Of a DNA stretch of 64,000 nt, positions 38,788-48,204 are shown piece after piece. The DNA is taken from NCBI GenBank assembly GCA_030429495.1, contig JAUIFH010000006.1:62001-126000 (forward strand), given 5' to 3'. Under the pieces are notes generated by a model that was given only the letters and a program-made list of their open reading frames with translations, searched no databases and was not told where the DNA came from. The DNA comes from Alphaproteobacteria bacterium (GTDB lineage: Bacteria > Pseudomonadota > Alphaproteobacteria > Rhodobacterales > Rhodobacteraceae). A program made the position numbers and the translations under genes. Within the stretch, counting starts at the first letter, position 1. Each line of letters begins with the position of its first letter.

Positions 38788-39795
38788 ATGGCAAAGATCG
38801 TCCTTCATATCGGCGCCAACAAGACCGGCACCACCGCCCTGCAGTATTTTTTCCATACGAACGCGCCCGCGCTGAAGAAGCTCGGCATTCTCTATCCCAA
38901 GACCGGCAGGGGCGATGCCGGTGCCGGGGAAATGCTGCACCACAACCTCGCGTTGACGCTTGGATACGGCAAATTGACCGGGCGGCGCCCGGACCTCACC
39001 CCGAGGGCCCTGCGCGCGGCGCTGGATGACGAAATCAGCAACAGCGGCTGCGAAACGACGGTCATCAGTTCCGAGGGGTTCATCCTGCGACGCGACGCGA
39101 CCCGGGTGGCGCGCTTCTTCGAAGGAACCGACATCCGCATCGTGGTCTATCTTCGCCGACACGACAAATGGATCGAATCGCTGATCGCCCAGGCGATCAA
39201 GACCCTGCATTCGCCGCCATGGGACCTCACCATGGAAGGTTACATGAACCATCAGCGCGACACCAACGGCCAGTATATCGGCTATCGGGAGTTGCTTGAG
39301 CACTGGTCGGGCGCGTTCGGCCAAGACCGCATCATCGTCCGGCCCTACGAGATGCAGCAGAACCAGCCGAACCTCGTTGCCGATTTCCTCGCGACGATCG
39401 GCCATGCCGGGGTCGAAGACGGCGTCCCGGTCGAAAGCGAGCGTCACAATCCCGCGTTATCCGGGCGCGCGCTCATGCTGATCGCGCAGGTGAACCGGAC
39501 GCGGCTGTCGGACACCACGAAACGCCGGATCACCAGAATGATCGTCGAGGAAGCGCCCGACCTTAAGGGTCTGCCGCTATTCTCCCCCGCCGCCAGGCTG
39601 GCGGTGATCGAGCAGAACCGGGCGGATTACGAATGGATCGCCCGCACGTTTCTCGACCGCGACGACGGGCAGCTTTTCCACGACGCCCTGCCTGCGGCAG
39701 AGGACCCGTATGAGGGTCTGCCACAGCCGGGCCTGCCCTATACGACCGGAACTTTCGCCAGAATTCTGAGGAACAAGGTTTTCGGCCGACCCTGA
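38788..39795 (+). CDS. Sulfotransferase-like protein
   Basis: A 335-residue cytoplasmic protein with a P-loop-like 5'-phosphosulfate-binding motif right at the N-terminus (KIVLHIGANKTGTTALQYFF) and a 3'-phosphate-binding-like segment (RIVVYLRRHDKWIESLIAQA) around residue 125. These are hallmarks of the PAPS-dependent sulfotransferase superfamily. ATG 38788 starts immediately before the first strand. An upstream TTG at 38764 is possible but less likely. It precedes the PKS gene on the same strand, with a probable terminator between them. The acceptor may be a surface polysaccharide or lipid; this is inference from neighbours. Confidence 0.75.
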   Translation: MAKIVLHIGANKTGTTALQYFFHTNAPALKKLGILYPKTGRGDAGAGEMLHHNLALTLGYGKLTGRRPDLTPRALRAALDDEISNSGCETTVISSEGFILRRDATRVARFFEGTDIRIVVYLRRHDKWIESLIAQAIKTLHSPPWDLTMEGYMNHQRDTNGQYIGYRELLEHWSGAFGQDRIIVRPYEMQQNQPNLVADFLATIGHAGVEDGVPVESERHNPALSGRALMLIAQVNRTRLSDTTKRRITRMIVEEAPDLKGLPLFSPAARLAVIEQNRADYEWIARTFLDRDDGQLFHDALPAAEDPYEGLPQPGLPYTTGTFARILRNKVFGRP

Positions 39796-39808
39796 TCGGG
39801 CGGCCTTT
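39784..39808 (+). terminator. Stem-loop at the end of the sulfotransferase-like gene
   Basis: GGCCG(A)CCC / GGGCGGCC with a 5-base loop that contains the stop codon, followed by TTT. The left arm carries a single bulged A. Confidence 0.5.
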
Positions 39809-39909
39809 GCCAGGAAGCACAAGGGTTTCAATGAATTCGGGCACGACGTAGAGTTTTCAACACCCCCCCGCTTTGGCGCGGGTCCGGGTCCCAGAGCGGC
39901 ACGGAGCGG

Positions 39910-42900
39910 ATGCAGACGAACGACGTTGCCATCATCGGATACGCGGCCAGGCTGCCCGGAGCGGCGAGCGCGGCGCGGGCCTGGGCGGTGATGTCAGCCG
40001 GTGCCTGCACGATTGGCACCATTCCCGAAACCCGGTGGGCGTCCGGACGTTTCTACAACGCTTCCCGCGCGGTCCGCGGCAAGGCCTATGTCCGCCGCGC
40101 CGGGCTGATCGACGAACCGTTTCATTTCGATGCCGGCTATTTCGGGATCAGCCCCTTCGAGGCGAGCCAGATGGACCCGCAGCAGCGCATTCTGCTGGAA
40201 ACCGTCGCCCATGCGTTCGACCATGCCGGGATCAATCCCGACCGTCTCGACGCGGAGCGCACCGGCGTCTATGTCGGTGCGTCGGCGGCCGACCATTCGA
40301 CCACGGCGCTTCAGGACCCGGAACTGATCGAGGCGCACTACATCCTCGGCAACACGCTTTCGATTCTGGCAAACCGCATTTCCTACCAGTGGAACCTCAA
40401 GGGGCCGAGCTATGTCGTGGACGTGGCCTGCGCCTCGTCGCTTTTCGCACTCGACCAGGCGGTCACGGCAATCCGCTCCGGCGCGGTCGACACGGCGGTC
40501 GTGGCGGGCGTGAACATTCTGTTGTCGCCGGTGCCCTTCGTCGGCTTCTCGAAGGCGCGGATGCTCTCGGCGGACGGGCTGTGCAAGGCCTTCGCCTCAG
40601 ACGCCGACGGATATGTCCGCTCCGAAGGGGCGGTAGTCTTCGTGCTGCGGCGCGCAGACCTCGCGCGTGCTGGCGGCGACCAGATCCGTTCCACCATCAT
40701 TGCGACCGGGACCAATACCGACGGTCGCACGTCGAGCATCACCGTTCCATCCGGCGGGCGGCAGACGGCGCTTCTGCAGGCCGTCCTCGGACAGGCCGGG
40801 ATCGACCCCGATGCCATCGCCTATCTGGAGGCGCACGGGACCGGAACGCCGGTCGGCGACCCGATCGAGGCGTCCGCTATCGGCGCGGCCTATGGAAAGC
40901 CGCGCACCCGACCGCTGCCGATCGGATCGAGCAAGACCAATTTCGGGCATCTTGAGCCGGTATCCGGCCTCGTCGGGCTGCTCAAGGTCCAACTCGTTCT
41001 CGAGAATGGCGAAATCCCGGCGTCGCTTCACGCCGATACACTGAACACCAACATCGACTTCGCGGGTCTCAATCTCGACGTGACGCGCCGCCCGCGCCGG
41101 CTCGATGAACGCGGCGAACCGTGGTGCGCCGCCGTGAACTCCTTCGGGTTCGGCGGCGCCAACGCTCATGCGATCATCCGCGGGCCCGACCGACCTGAGA
41201 AGGCGCGCACGGACATGCCGCCCCCCGCGCTCCGCCTGACGGCGGCGAGCAAGACCGCGCTTCGCGATCTCGCCGCCGGTTGGCGCGATCGCGTCGGGGA
41301 AATCGGGGAAGGGCTTGCGACTGCCGTCGCGAACGCGAACCACCGGACCGCGCTGCGGGACTACCGGGTGTGCTTTCCCGCCGCCACGGCCGATGCGCTG
41401 CGCGACGGTCTCGATGCTTTCGTGAAGGCCGGCGACAGCGCCGCAGCACCAACAATTCGCCAGGCAATCCGGGACCCGGCGCGTGTTGCCTTCGTCTTCT
41501 CGGGAAACGGGGCGGTCTGGCCCGGCATGGCGCGCCATCTGCTCGACAGTGACGATGTTTTCCGCACGAGCGTATCGCTCACGGCCCAATGCTACCGCGA
41601 TCTTGGCGGGTTCGATATCCTCGACGCGCTGGCCTCGGCCTCCGCGGAAGACCTGCGCGACGCGGGCACCGCGCAACCCCTGCTCTTCGCGGTTCAGATC
41701 GGGCTTTCGACCAGCCTGAAGCACCGGGGACTGCACCCCCATGCGGTCCTTGGCCATTCGGTGGGCGAGATCGCGGCCGCCCATACCGCCGGGGCGATCC
41801 CGCTGGAAACCGCGTTGTCGATCATCCTGACCCGGTCCGCCCGGTTTGCACCCCTTCGCGGCACGGGCGCGATGGCGGCGCTCGCCGCCAGCCGCGACAC
41901 CGCGCGCGACCTTATCCGCGACCTGCGCGGCGCGGTTGAGATCGCCGCCGAGAACAGCCCGCAGAGCGTCACGTTGAGCGGTCCGTCAGAATCGCTGAAC
42001 CGGCTGCTATCTGCCGCCCGCGACCGCCGCATCGCGGGCAAGATGCTTCCCATCGACTACCCGTATCATTCGAGCGCGCTCGACGGGATCGAAGCCGCGC
42101 TCTTGCAGGATCTGGCAGGCGTTGAGGGTAAACCTTCCGAGGCGGATTTCTATTCCGCCTGCCTCGGCGCGCGCGTCGGCGGAGAGGATCTGGGCGCGGC
42201 CTACTGGTGGCAGAACGCGCGCGGGATGGTCAGGTTCCGCGAGGCGGTGGAGCGAATGGCGGCCGACGGCTGCGGTGTCTTCATCGAAATCTCGCCGCGT
42301 TCGGTCCTTCAGAACTACCTGCGCGACAGTCTTCGCGACAGCGAGCGCGCCTGCGCGGTCCTTGGCAGCCTGGAGAACCGGCGGGCGGAGGAGATAAGCG
42401 CACAGTCGATCGCGCTTGACGCGCTGAGCGCCGGAGCCGCCGTCGACGAGACCGCATTGCTGGGCCCGGACCGGCCATTCCGCGCAACGCTGCCGCCCTA
42501 CCCGTTCGACCGACGCCTGTTCGAATTGCGCGCGGAGAAGGGGCTCGACATCTTCGGCCGGGGCCAGACCCATCCGCTTCTGGGCGCGCAGCTTTCCTCC
42601 GACAGCCCGACCTGGACCGGCGACCTGTCGCTTGGCCTGCAACCGTGGCTCGGCGATCACCGGGTCGATGGCCGGGTCTATTTCCCTGCGACCGGACTCG
42701 TCGAAATCATGCTCGCCGCGGCGGACCGGGTCGCCGGGCCGGCGTCGGGCGACCACCACCCGGAACTCCGCAATCTGGAGATCCTGCGCCCGATCGTGCT
42801 GAAGGACGACCAGCCGGTCGCGATCCGCACCACCTATGAACCGTCGATGCGGAAAGTGACGATCCAGCTCCGCGAGGCCAGCGGATGGGAGACCGTTGCC

Positions 42901-45900
42901 TTCGCATTCGTTTTCGCCGGCTCCGGGTGCGCGGCCGCGCCAGTCCGGCTTCAGACCGGCATTGCGGGCACGGCACTTTACGAACGGCTGGGCGAGGCCG
43001 GTCTTGACTACGGGTCGGCCTTCGCCCTGGTCGAAAGCTGGGCGATCGCCGGGAACCGTGCCGATGCCGCGCTGCGAAACCCGCACCCGGACAACAGCCT
43101 CCTGCTCGATCCAACAGCGGCCGATGCCGGCATGCATTCGCTGGCAGTGCTTGCCCGGCGGGCAAATTTGCCCGCCGACCTGCTGTTCCTGCCTGGGCGG
43201 ATGGGCAGGGTCCGCCGCTATTCCGACCGTCCGGTCGCCGGCGCGCGCGCGGTGTTGGTCAGCGCCGACGCGTCGGGCATCTGCGCCGAGATTACATATG
43301 TGGACGACAATGGGCACGCTGTCGCCGAGATCGGGGAACTGCGCCTGCGCCCGATGCCCCGCCGGAGGACCGTGCATGACGGGCTGTTGTGGGAAGAGAT
43401 CAGCGTTCCTGTCGGGCCGGGAAAGGACTGCAACGCAAGGGCGGCAGTCTGCCTTCACGAGGCCGGCGCAGATGCACCCGTGTCCGACCTTGACGTGATC
43501 CGGGGCGCCATTGCCGGCCGCCTGGCATGGGACCGGGTGGCCGAACCGGCCGCTCTTCCCGGCACCGACCCGGCACTGCGCATCCTGGCCGATCACGGCT
43601 GCATCGCCCCGGACGGGGATGAGGCCACCGGTCCCGCAGGCGCCTGCCCGTGGCCGGACCTTGAAACCCTTCTTGACCTGTTGGTGAAATGCGTGCCGGC
43701 GGCGCAGACGGAACTGCGCGCGGCGCTGGGTGTCCGAACCGGCAAACCGGTTCGGCTGCCCCCGGCGCTTTCCAACACGAACGCGGCGGCACGCGCGATC
43801 AGCCGTGATCTGCAACTTGCCGGTGCGCGAGTGACCATGCTCGGTGCGCCCGATATCGACCTTGTCAGCAGCATCGCCGCAGTCGCCGGCCATGTCACGA
43901 TCTGCGCCGAGACGCAGGCCGCGCTCGACGACCTCCGCCTCGCCTTCGGCGGCGTCCAGAGGCTTCACTTTGCGACCCTTGCTGCGGCGGCCAAAACCGG
44001 CAAGGCCGATCTCGTCTTCGGCATCGACGTGGCGGCAGCATTCACCCGCGACGGGCTCCGCCGGGTTGCGGACTTGCCGCGCCCCGGAGGCGAGGTGCTC
44101 CTGGTCGAGCGGGGCAGCGACGATTTCGAACAGATAACCGGAACCTCTGGCAGCGACGCAGCGCTGAAGCAGGTGCGCGCGGCAGTCGGCGCCAAGAAAG
44201 TCCCGCTTTCGGACTCTGCGTGGTGCCACACGAATTCCGTGCGCCTGTTGTGCGGTGTGGCGGTAAGCGTGACCCAAGAGAAAGCCGTGCCGCCGCTGAA
44301 TGTCGCGGGGATCGGCAAGCTCGCCGATGCGCTGCGTCGCCTGCCGGGCGGGGACGGCGAGGCCACGAAACTGCTGGTGATCGAGGCGGCGCGCGATATC
44401 GAGGAAACTGCGCTGATTCAGGCCGGCGCGTTCGAGACCGCACTTGCCGCCGGCGATATCGGCTGGATCGTGCAGGACGGGCTGCTCGGGCAGGCGTCGC
44501 TGAACGGCTGGCGGCGCACCATCGCCAACGAAACCGGGCGCGACATTCGCACGATCGCCGTCGGAAAGGGTGTCGCGCCAAAGGATGTGGCTGCGTTGAT
44601 TGCGTCATCGGGCGAACCGGAACTCGTGGCGACCGCTGACGGCATCCGCGCCCCGCGCGTCGTTCCCCTGGACGACCCCGAACCGGTGGTCACCGGAGAG
44701 GCGCGGTCCGTCCTGCACCGTGCGCGCCGCGGCCCCGCCCCGCTCGTCTGGCGCAACGAACAGCGCCGGCCACCCGAGCCGGGGGAAGTCGAGATAGCGG
44801 TCGCTGCCACCGGATTGAACTTTCGCGACACGCTTCTCGCGCAGGGATTGCTGCCCGCCGACATGATCGACAAGGGCTTCGCCGGCCCCCATCTCGGGAT
44901 GGAATGCTCAGGAACAGTCACACGCGCTGCGGCCGGGGCGCGATTCCGTCCGGGTGATCCCGTCATAGCGTTCACACGCAGCGCATTTTGCAGCCATGTC
45001 ATCGCGCGGGACGACTGCGTCATGGCGCTGCCGGCGGGGGTGGACCCGCGCGCCGGCGCCGCCATCCCTGTCGCGTTCCTGACGGCGGACTACGCGCTGC
45101 GTGAGGTCGCGCGGCTGGCGAGGGACGAAACCGTTCTCATCCACGCGGCCGCCGGGGGCGTCGGAATCGCCGCAGTCCAGGTCGCGCACCAGATCGGCGC
45201 GAAGGTCATCGCGACCGCGGGATCGACGGAGAAACGCCACTACCTCCGCTCGCTGGGCGTCGCGCATACCCTCGACAGCCGCTCGGCCGCCTTCTCGGAC
45301 CAGGTCGCGGAACTGACTGGCGGACGCGGCGTCGATGTCGTCCTGAACTCCATCGCCGGCGAGATGGCCGAGCGCAGCCTAGCCTGCCTTGCCCCGTTCG
45401 GCCGGTTCGTCGAACTGGGAAAGCGCGACTTCGCGGCGAATTCCGGCATGGGCCTGCGCGCCCTCGCCAACAACATCACCTACCACGCGGTCGATCTGGA
45501 CCAGTTACCGGTCTACCGGCCCGACGGCATCCCCGCGATTCTGGAACAGCTCCGACAGGCCTTCGCCGCCGAACAGCTTTCCGCCCCGCCGATCAGCGTC
45601 TTTGCCGGCCATGACGTCACTGCCGCGTTCCGCTTCATGCAGAAATCCGGACATATCGGGAAGATCGTGGTGACACCGCGCGCACCGGAAAACATCCGCC
45701 GCCCCGCGGGCCGGCCGATCCGGGGCGTCTGGCTGGTGACCGGCGGGACGCGCGGCTTTGGATTGAAGACAGCAGGCTGGCTTGCGCGGCGCGGCGCGAC
45801 GGAAATCTGGCTTGTCAGCCGGTCCGGTGAAATCGCGCCCGATGACCTGACCGCATTGCAGGAGAGCGGTGCGACGGTGGTTGTACGGGCCTGCGACGTC

Positions 45901-46878
45901 ACATGCGAAACGGCGACAGGGGCGTTGCTTGAGGAGATCGGTCGGACGGGGAGCGGCCTGTCCGGTGTCGTTCATGCGGCGATGACGCTTGACGATGCGC
46001 TGTTCGACAACCTCGACGAAAGACGCCTGCGCAATGTCATCGCGCCGAAACTGCGCGGCGCGCGAAATCTTGACCAGCTTACGCGCGATACCCGGCTGGA
46101 TCACTTCTGGCTGTTCGGGTCGGTCGTCGCGCGGTTCGGCTCTCACGGGCAGGCCGCCTATGTCGCGGCGAATGCGGGGCTTGAGGAGCTTTGCGCGGCG
46201 CGGCGCACGGCTGGGTTGCCGGCCCTCGCGATTGCCTGGGGTCCGATCACCGACGCCGGCTACCTCGCCCGCCATGACCGGACCCGCAGCGTGGTCGAAC
46301 AGCAGTTTGGGACACTTCTCGGCGCGGACGAGGCGCTGGATACGCTGGGTCGCCTGATCAACCGCATCGGCGACCGCTCTGCCATCACCATTGCACCTGC
46401 GAACTGGGCCCAACTGCGCCGGAACGCGCCGGTTCTCGACGGACCGCTGTTCGAGTTCGTGAACGTGCACGAGGCCGCCGGCGCTGCCGCCGGCGCGCTC
46501 GACCTGCGGGCACTCGTTGCGGAACAGGGCGAGGCCGCCGCGCGCGAGACCGTCCGCGAGATGCTGAAGACCGAAGCCGCGCGGATCCTGCAGATGCCGC
46601 CCTCTGAGATCGAGCCACTGCGCCCGCTTACCGAGTACGGCTTTGACAGCCTCATGGCCGTGACCCTTGCGATGAGCAGCGATGAACGGTTCGGCATCAC
46701 GCTTTCGCCCGGTGCGGCGGGCGCGGAACTGACGCTCGACCACCTGTCGCGACTGATCGTCCAATCGGCCGTTTCCGGCGGCGCTCAGGATGACCTCGCC
46801 GAGATGCGGGACCGCCACCTTACGAAGACGCAGATTTCGAGCGAGACGAAGAAACAAATTTCGGAATCAGACTACTGA
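39910..46878 (+). CDS. rkpA: Fatty-acid-synthase-like type I polyketide synthase (RkpA-like): KS-AT-DH-ER-KR-ACP
   Basis: A 2322-residue megasynthase with one full reducing module. KS: residues 1-425, triad Cys174, His309, His347. AT: about 525-830, GHSVGE with Ser617. DH: about 885-1150, motif His917, Gly921, Pro926 and second motif DPTAADAG near 1068. Residues about 1160-1580 are a divergent linker with no readable SAM motif. ER: about 1600-1920 (LNFRDTLLAQG, AAAGGVGIAAVQVA). KR: about 1937-2110 (TGGTRGFG; Ser2071, Tyr2084, Asn2088). ACP: about 2215-2290, Ser2247 in GFDSL. There is no thioesterase; the alpha-oxoamine synthase 12 bases downstream is the likely release partner. The architecture and that partner match Sinorhizobium RkpA, required for K-antigen capsule. 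Start ATG has GGAG 4 bases upstream. Confidence 0.9.
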   Translation: MQTNDVAIIGYAARLPGAASAARAWAVMSAGACTIGTIPETRWASGRFYNASRAVRGKAYVRRAGLIDEPFHFDAGYFGISPFEASQMDPQQRILLETVAHAFDHAGINPDRLDAERTGVYVGASAADHSTTALQDPELIEAHYILGNTLSILANRISYQWNLKGPSYVVDVACASSLFALDQAVTAIRSGAVDTAVVAGVNILLSPVPFVGFSKARMLSADGLCKAFASDADGYVRSEGAVVFVLRRADLARAGGDQIRSTIIATGTNTDGRTSSITVPSGGRQTALLQAVLGQAGIDPDAIAYLEAHGTGTPVGDPIEASAIGAAYGKPRTRPLPIGSSKTNFGHLEPVSGLVGLLKVQLVLENGEIPASLHADTLNTNIDFAGLNLDVTRRPRRLDERGEPWCAAVNSFGFGGANAHAIIRGPDRPEKARTDMPPPALRLTAASKTALRDLAAGWRDRVGEIGEGLATAVANANHRTALRDYRVCFPAATADALRDGLDAFVKAGDSAAAPTIRQAIRDPARVAFVFSGNGAVWPGMARHLLDSDDVFRTSVSLTAQCYRDLGGFDILDALASASAEDLRDAGTAQPLLFAVQIGLSTSLKHRGLHPHAVLGHSVGEIAAAHTAGAIPLETALSIILTRSARFAPLRGTGAMAALAASRDTARDLIRDLRGAVEIAAENSPQSVTLSGPSESLNRLLSAARDRRIAGKMLPIDYPYHSSALDGIEAALLQDLAGVEGKPSEADFYSACLGARVGGEDLGAAYWWQNARGMVRFREAVERMAADGCGVFIEISPRSVLQNYLRDSLRDSERACAVLGSLENRRAEEISAQSIALDALSAGAAVDETALLGPDRPFRATLPPYPFDRRLFELRAEKGLDIFGRGQTHPLLGAQLSSDSPTWTGDLSLGLQPWLGDHRVDGRVYFPATGLVEIMLAAADRVAGPASGDHHPELRNLEILRPIVLKDDQPVAIRTTYEPSMRKVTIQLREASGWETVAFAFVFAGSGCAAAPVRLQTGIAGTALYERLGEAGLDYGSAFALVESWAIAGNRADAALRNPHPDNSLLLDPTAADAGMHSLAVLARRANLPADLLFLPGRMGRVRRYSDRPVAGARAVLVSADASGICAEITYVDDNGHAVAEIGELRLRPMPRRRTVHDGLLWEEISVPVGPGKDCNARAAVCLHEAGADAPVSDLDVIRGAIAGRLAWDRVAEPAALPGTDPALRILADHGCIAPDGDEATGPAGACPWPDLETLLDLLVKCVPAAQTELRAALGVRTGKPVRLPPALSNTNAAARAISRDLQLAGARVTMLGAPDIDLVSSIAAVAGHVTICAETQAALDDLRLAFGGVQRLHFATLAAAAKTGKADLVFGIDVAAAFTRDGLRRVADLPRPGGEVLLVERGSDDFEQITGTSGSDAALKQVRAAVGAKKVPLSDSAWCHTNSVRLLCGVAVSVTQEKAVPPLNVAGIGKLADALRRLPGGDGEATKLLVIEAARDIEETALIQAGAFETALAAGDIGWIVQDGLLGQASLNGWRRTIANETGRDIRTIAVGKGVAPKDVAALIASSGEPELVATADGIRAPRVVPLDDPEPVVTGEARSVLHRARRGPAPLVWRNEQRRPPEPGEVEIAVAATGLNFRDTLLAQGLLPADMIDKGFAGPHLGMECSGTVTRAAAGARFRPGDPVIAFTRSAFCSHVIARDDCVMALPAGVDPRAGAAIPVAFLTADYALREVARLARDETVLIHAAAGGVGIAAVQVAHQIGAKVIATAGSTEKRHYLRSLGVAHTLDSRSAAFSDQVAELTGGRGVDVVLNSIAGEMAERSLACLAPFGRFVELGKRDFAANSGMGLRALANNITYHAVDLDQLPVYRPDGIPAILEQLRQAFAAEQLSAPPISVFAGHDVTAAFRFMQKSGHIGKIVVTPRAPENIRRPAGRPIRGVWLVTGGTRGFGLKTAGWLARRGATEIWLVSRSGEIAPDDLTALQESGATVVVRACDVTCETATGALLEEIGRTGSGLSGVVHAAMTLDDALFDNLDERRLRNVIAPKLRGARNLDQLTRDTRLDHFWLFGSVVARFGSHGQAAYVAANAGLEELCAARRTAGLPALAIAWGPITDAGYLARHDRTRSVVEQQFGTLLGADEALDTLGRLINRIGDRSAITIAPANWAQLRRNAPVLDGPLFEFVNVHEAAGAAAGALDLRALVAEQGEAAARETVREMLKTEAARILQMPPSEIEPLRPLTEYGFDSLMAVTLAMSSDERFGITLSPGAAGAELTLDHLSRLIVQSAVSGGAQDDLAEMRDRHLTKTQISSETKKQISESDY

Positions 46879-46890
46879 CGGCCGGGCATC

Positions 46891-48204
46891 ATGGAAAAGA
46901 AAGCTGAAACCCTCCTTCACTCGCTGCGGCAGAAATACGCCGCAAGCCATCGCACGCCAGACGTGGCGACGACCCGGCCGGAGCCTGCACGGCTACCGCA
47001 CGACTTCCGCACCCACAGGCTTTACCGCGAGGTGGAGATCGCGAAGCAGACCGGCGTCGTGCTTGGCATCCGCTCACCCTTCTTCCGCACGACCGAGGAG
47101 GTGCGCGGGACGCAGGTCCGGATCAACGGGCGTTGGGTCGAGAATTTCGCATCCTACGACTATCTGGGCCTGAACCAGTCCGACATCATCGCGGCGGCGG
47201 TGGCGGAGGCTGCCGCGCGCTGGGGCGTCTCGGCCACCGCGTCGCGGCTGGTTGGCGGCGAGCGTTCTTTTCACCTTGATCTGGAACGGGAAATTGCGGG
47301 CTTTCTTGGCGTCGAGGATGCAATCGCCATGGTATCGGGCCACGCAACCAACGTCGCCACGATCAGCACGCTGGTGGGCGCGAACGACCTCGTCCTTGTC
47401 GATGCGCTGGCGCACAACTCGATCTTCGAGGGGATCAAGGCTTCAGGGGCTGCGCATCTGGCCTTTCCGCACAATGACTGGGAATGGGTCGAAGCAAAGC
47501 TGGCAGCCGCGCGGGGCGAGCATCGAAACGTCCTGATCGTTGTCGAGGGCCTCTATTCGATGCACGGCGACATTCCTGACATCGCACGCTTCGTCGAGGT
47601 CAAGAACCGCCATGACGCCTGGCTGATGATCGACGAAGCCCATTCAATCGGTGTCCTGGGGCGCACGGGGCGCGGGGTCCGCGAGGCGCAGGCGATCCCG
47701 CCGGAAGAGATCGAAGTCACGATGGGGACTCTGTCGAAGGCCTTCTGTTCATGCGGCGGTTTCATTGCCGGCTCCTCGGGGCTCGTCGATCTGCTGCGCT
47801 ACCGGGCGTCGGGCTTCGTGTTTTCCGTCGGGCTATCGGCGCCGGATGCCCATGCCGCGATGGCAGCACTGAGCATGCTCAGGGCGGAGCCGGAGCGGGT
47901 GACCGCACTGCGAAGCCTATCAGCGCACTTTCACGCCCATGCATCCGCGCTTGGGCTGGATACCGGCTCCAGCGCGGGCTTCGCAGTCGCACCCGTCGTA
48001 ATCGGCGATTCCATCAAGGCGACGCTGATCGCGAACGAGATGCTGGATGCCGGGTTCAACGTGCTTCCCATCATCGCCCCTGCCGTCCCGGACCGAAATG
48101 CCTGCCTGCGGTTTTTCATCACGGCGAACCATGACCGTGCAACGATAGACCGCGCGCTTGAGACACTCGCCGGACTGGTGGCGCGGCACATGGCGGAGGA
48201 CTAG
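46891..48204 (+). CDS. rkpG: Alpha-oxoamine synthase (RkpG/BioF-like PLP enzyme)
   Basis: PLP-dependent enzyme of 437 residues, class II aminotransferase fold, of the family that condenses an acyl thioester with an amino acid with loss of CO2 (BioF, KBL, serine palmitoyltransferase). PLP Lys283 lies in TMGTLSKAFCSCGG; Asp248 and His251 in IDEAHSIGVLGRTGRG; HNSIFEG and SGHATNVATI contact the cofactor. About 60-70 residues precede the BioF core. Directly downstream of the PKS, as rkpG follows rkpA in Sinorhizobium. Inferred role: release the polyketide chain as an amino ketone, or acyl transfer. Its stop codon is shared in a CTAG with the convergent glycosyltransferase gene. Confidence 0.88.
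   Translation: MEKKAETLLHSLRQKYAASHRTPDVATTRPEPARLPHDFRTHRLYREVEIAKQTGVVLGIRSPFFRTTEEVRGTQVRINGRWVENFASYDYLGLNQSDIIAAAVAEAAARWGVSATASRLVGGERSFHLDLEREIAGFLGVEDAIAMVSGHATNVATISTLVGANDLVLVDALAHNSIFEGIKASGAAHLAFPHNDWEWVEAKLAAARGEHRNVLIVVEGLYSMHGDIPDIARFVEVKNRHDAWLMIDEAHSIGVLGRTGRGVREAQAIPPEEIEVTMGTLSKAFCSCGGFIAGSSGLVDLLRYRASGFVFSVGLSAPDAHAAMAALSMLRAEPERVTALRSLSAHFHAHASALGLDTGSSAGFAVAPVVIGDSIKATLIANEMLDAGFNVLPIIAPAVPDRNACLRFFITANHDRATIDRALETLAGLVARHMAED

Noticed and set aside
42007-44277. 756-codon minus-strand open frame inside the PKS
   Set aside because: Mirror of the PKS reading frame; the PKS domains are intact over the same DNA.
43387-44650. Methyltransferase domain in the PKS
   Set aside because: Position fits, but no SAM-binding glycine motif can be read, so it was not annotated as an active domain.
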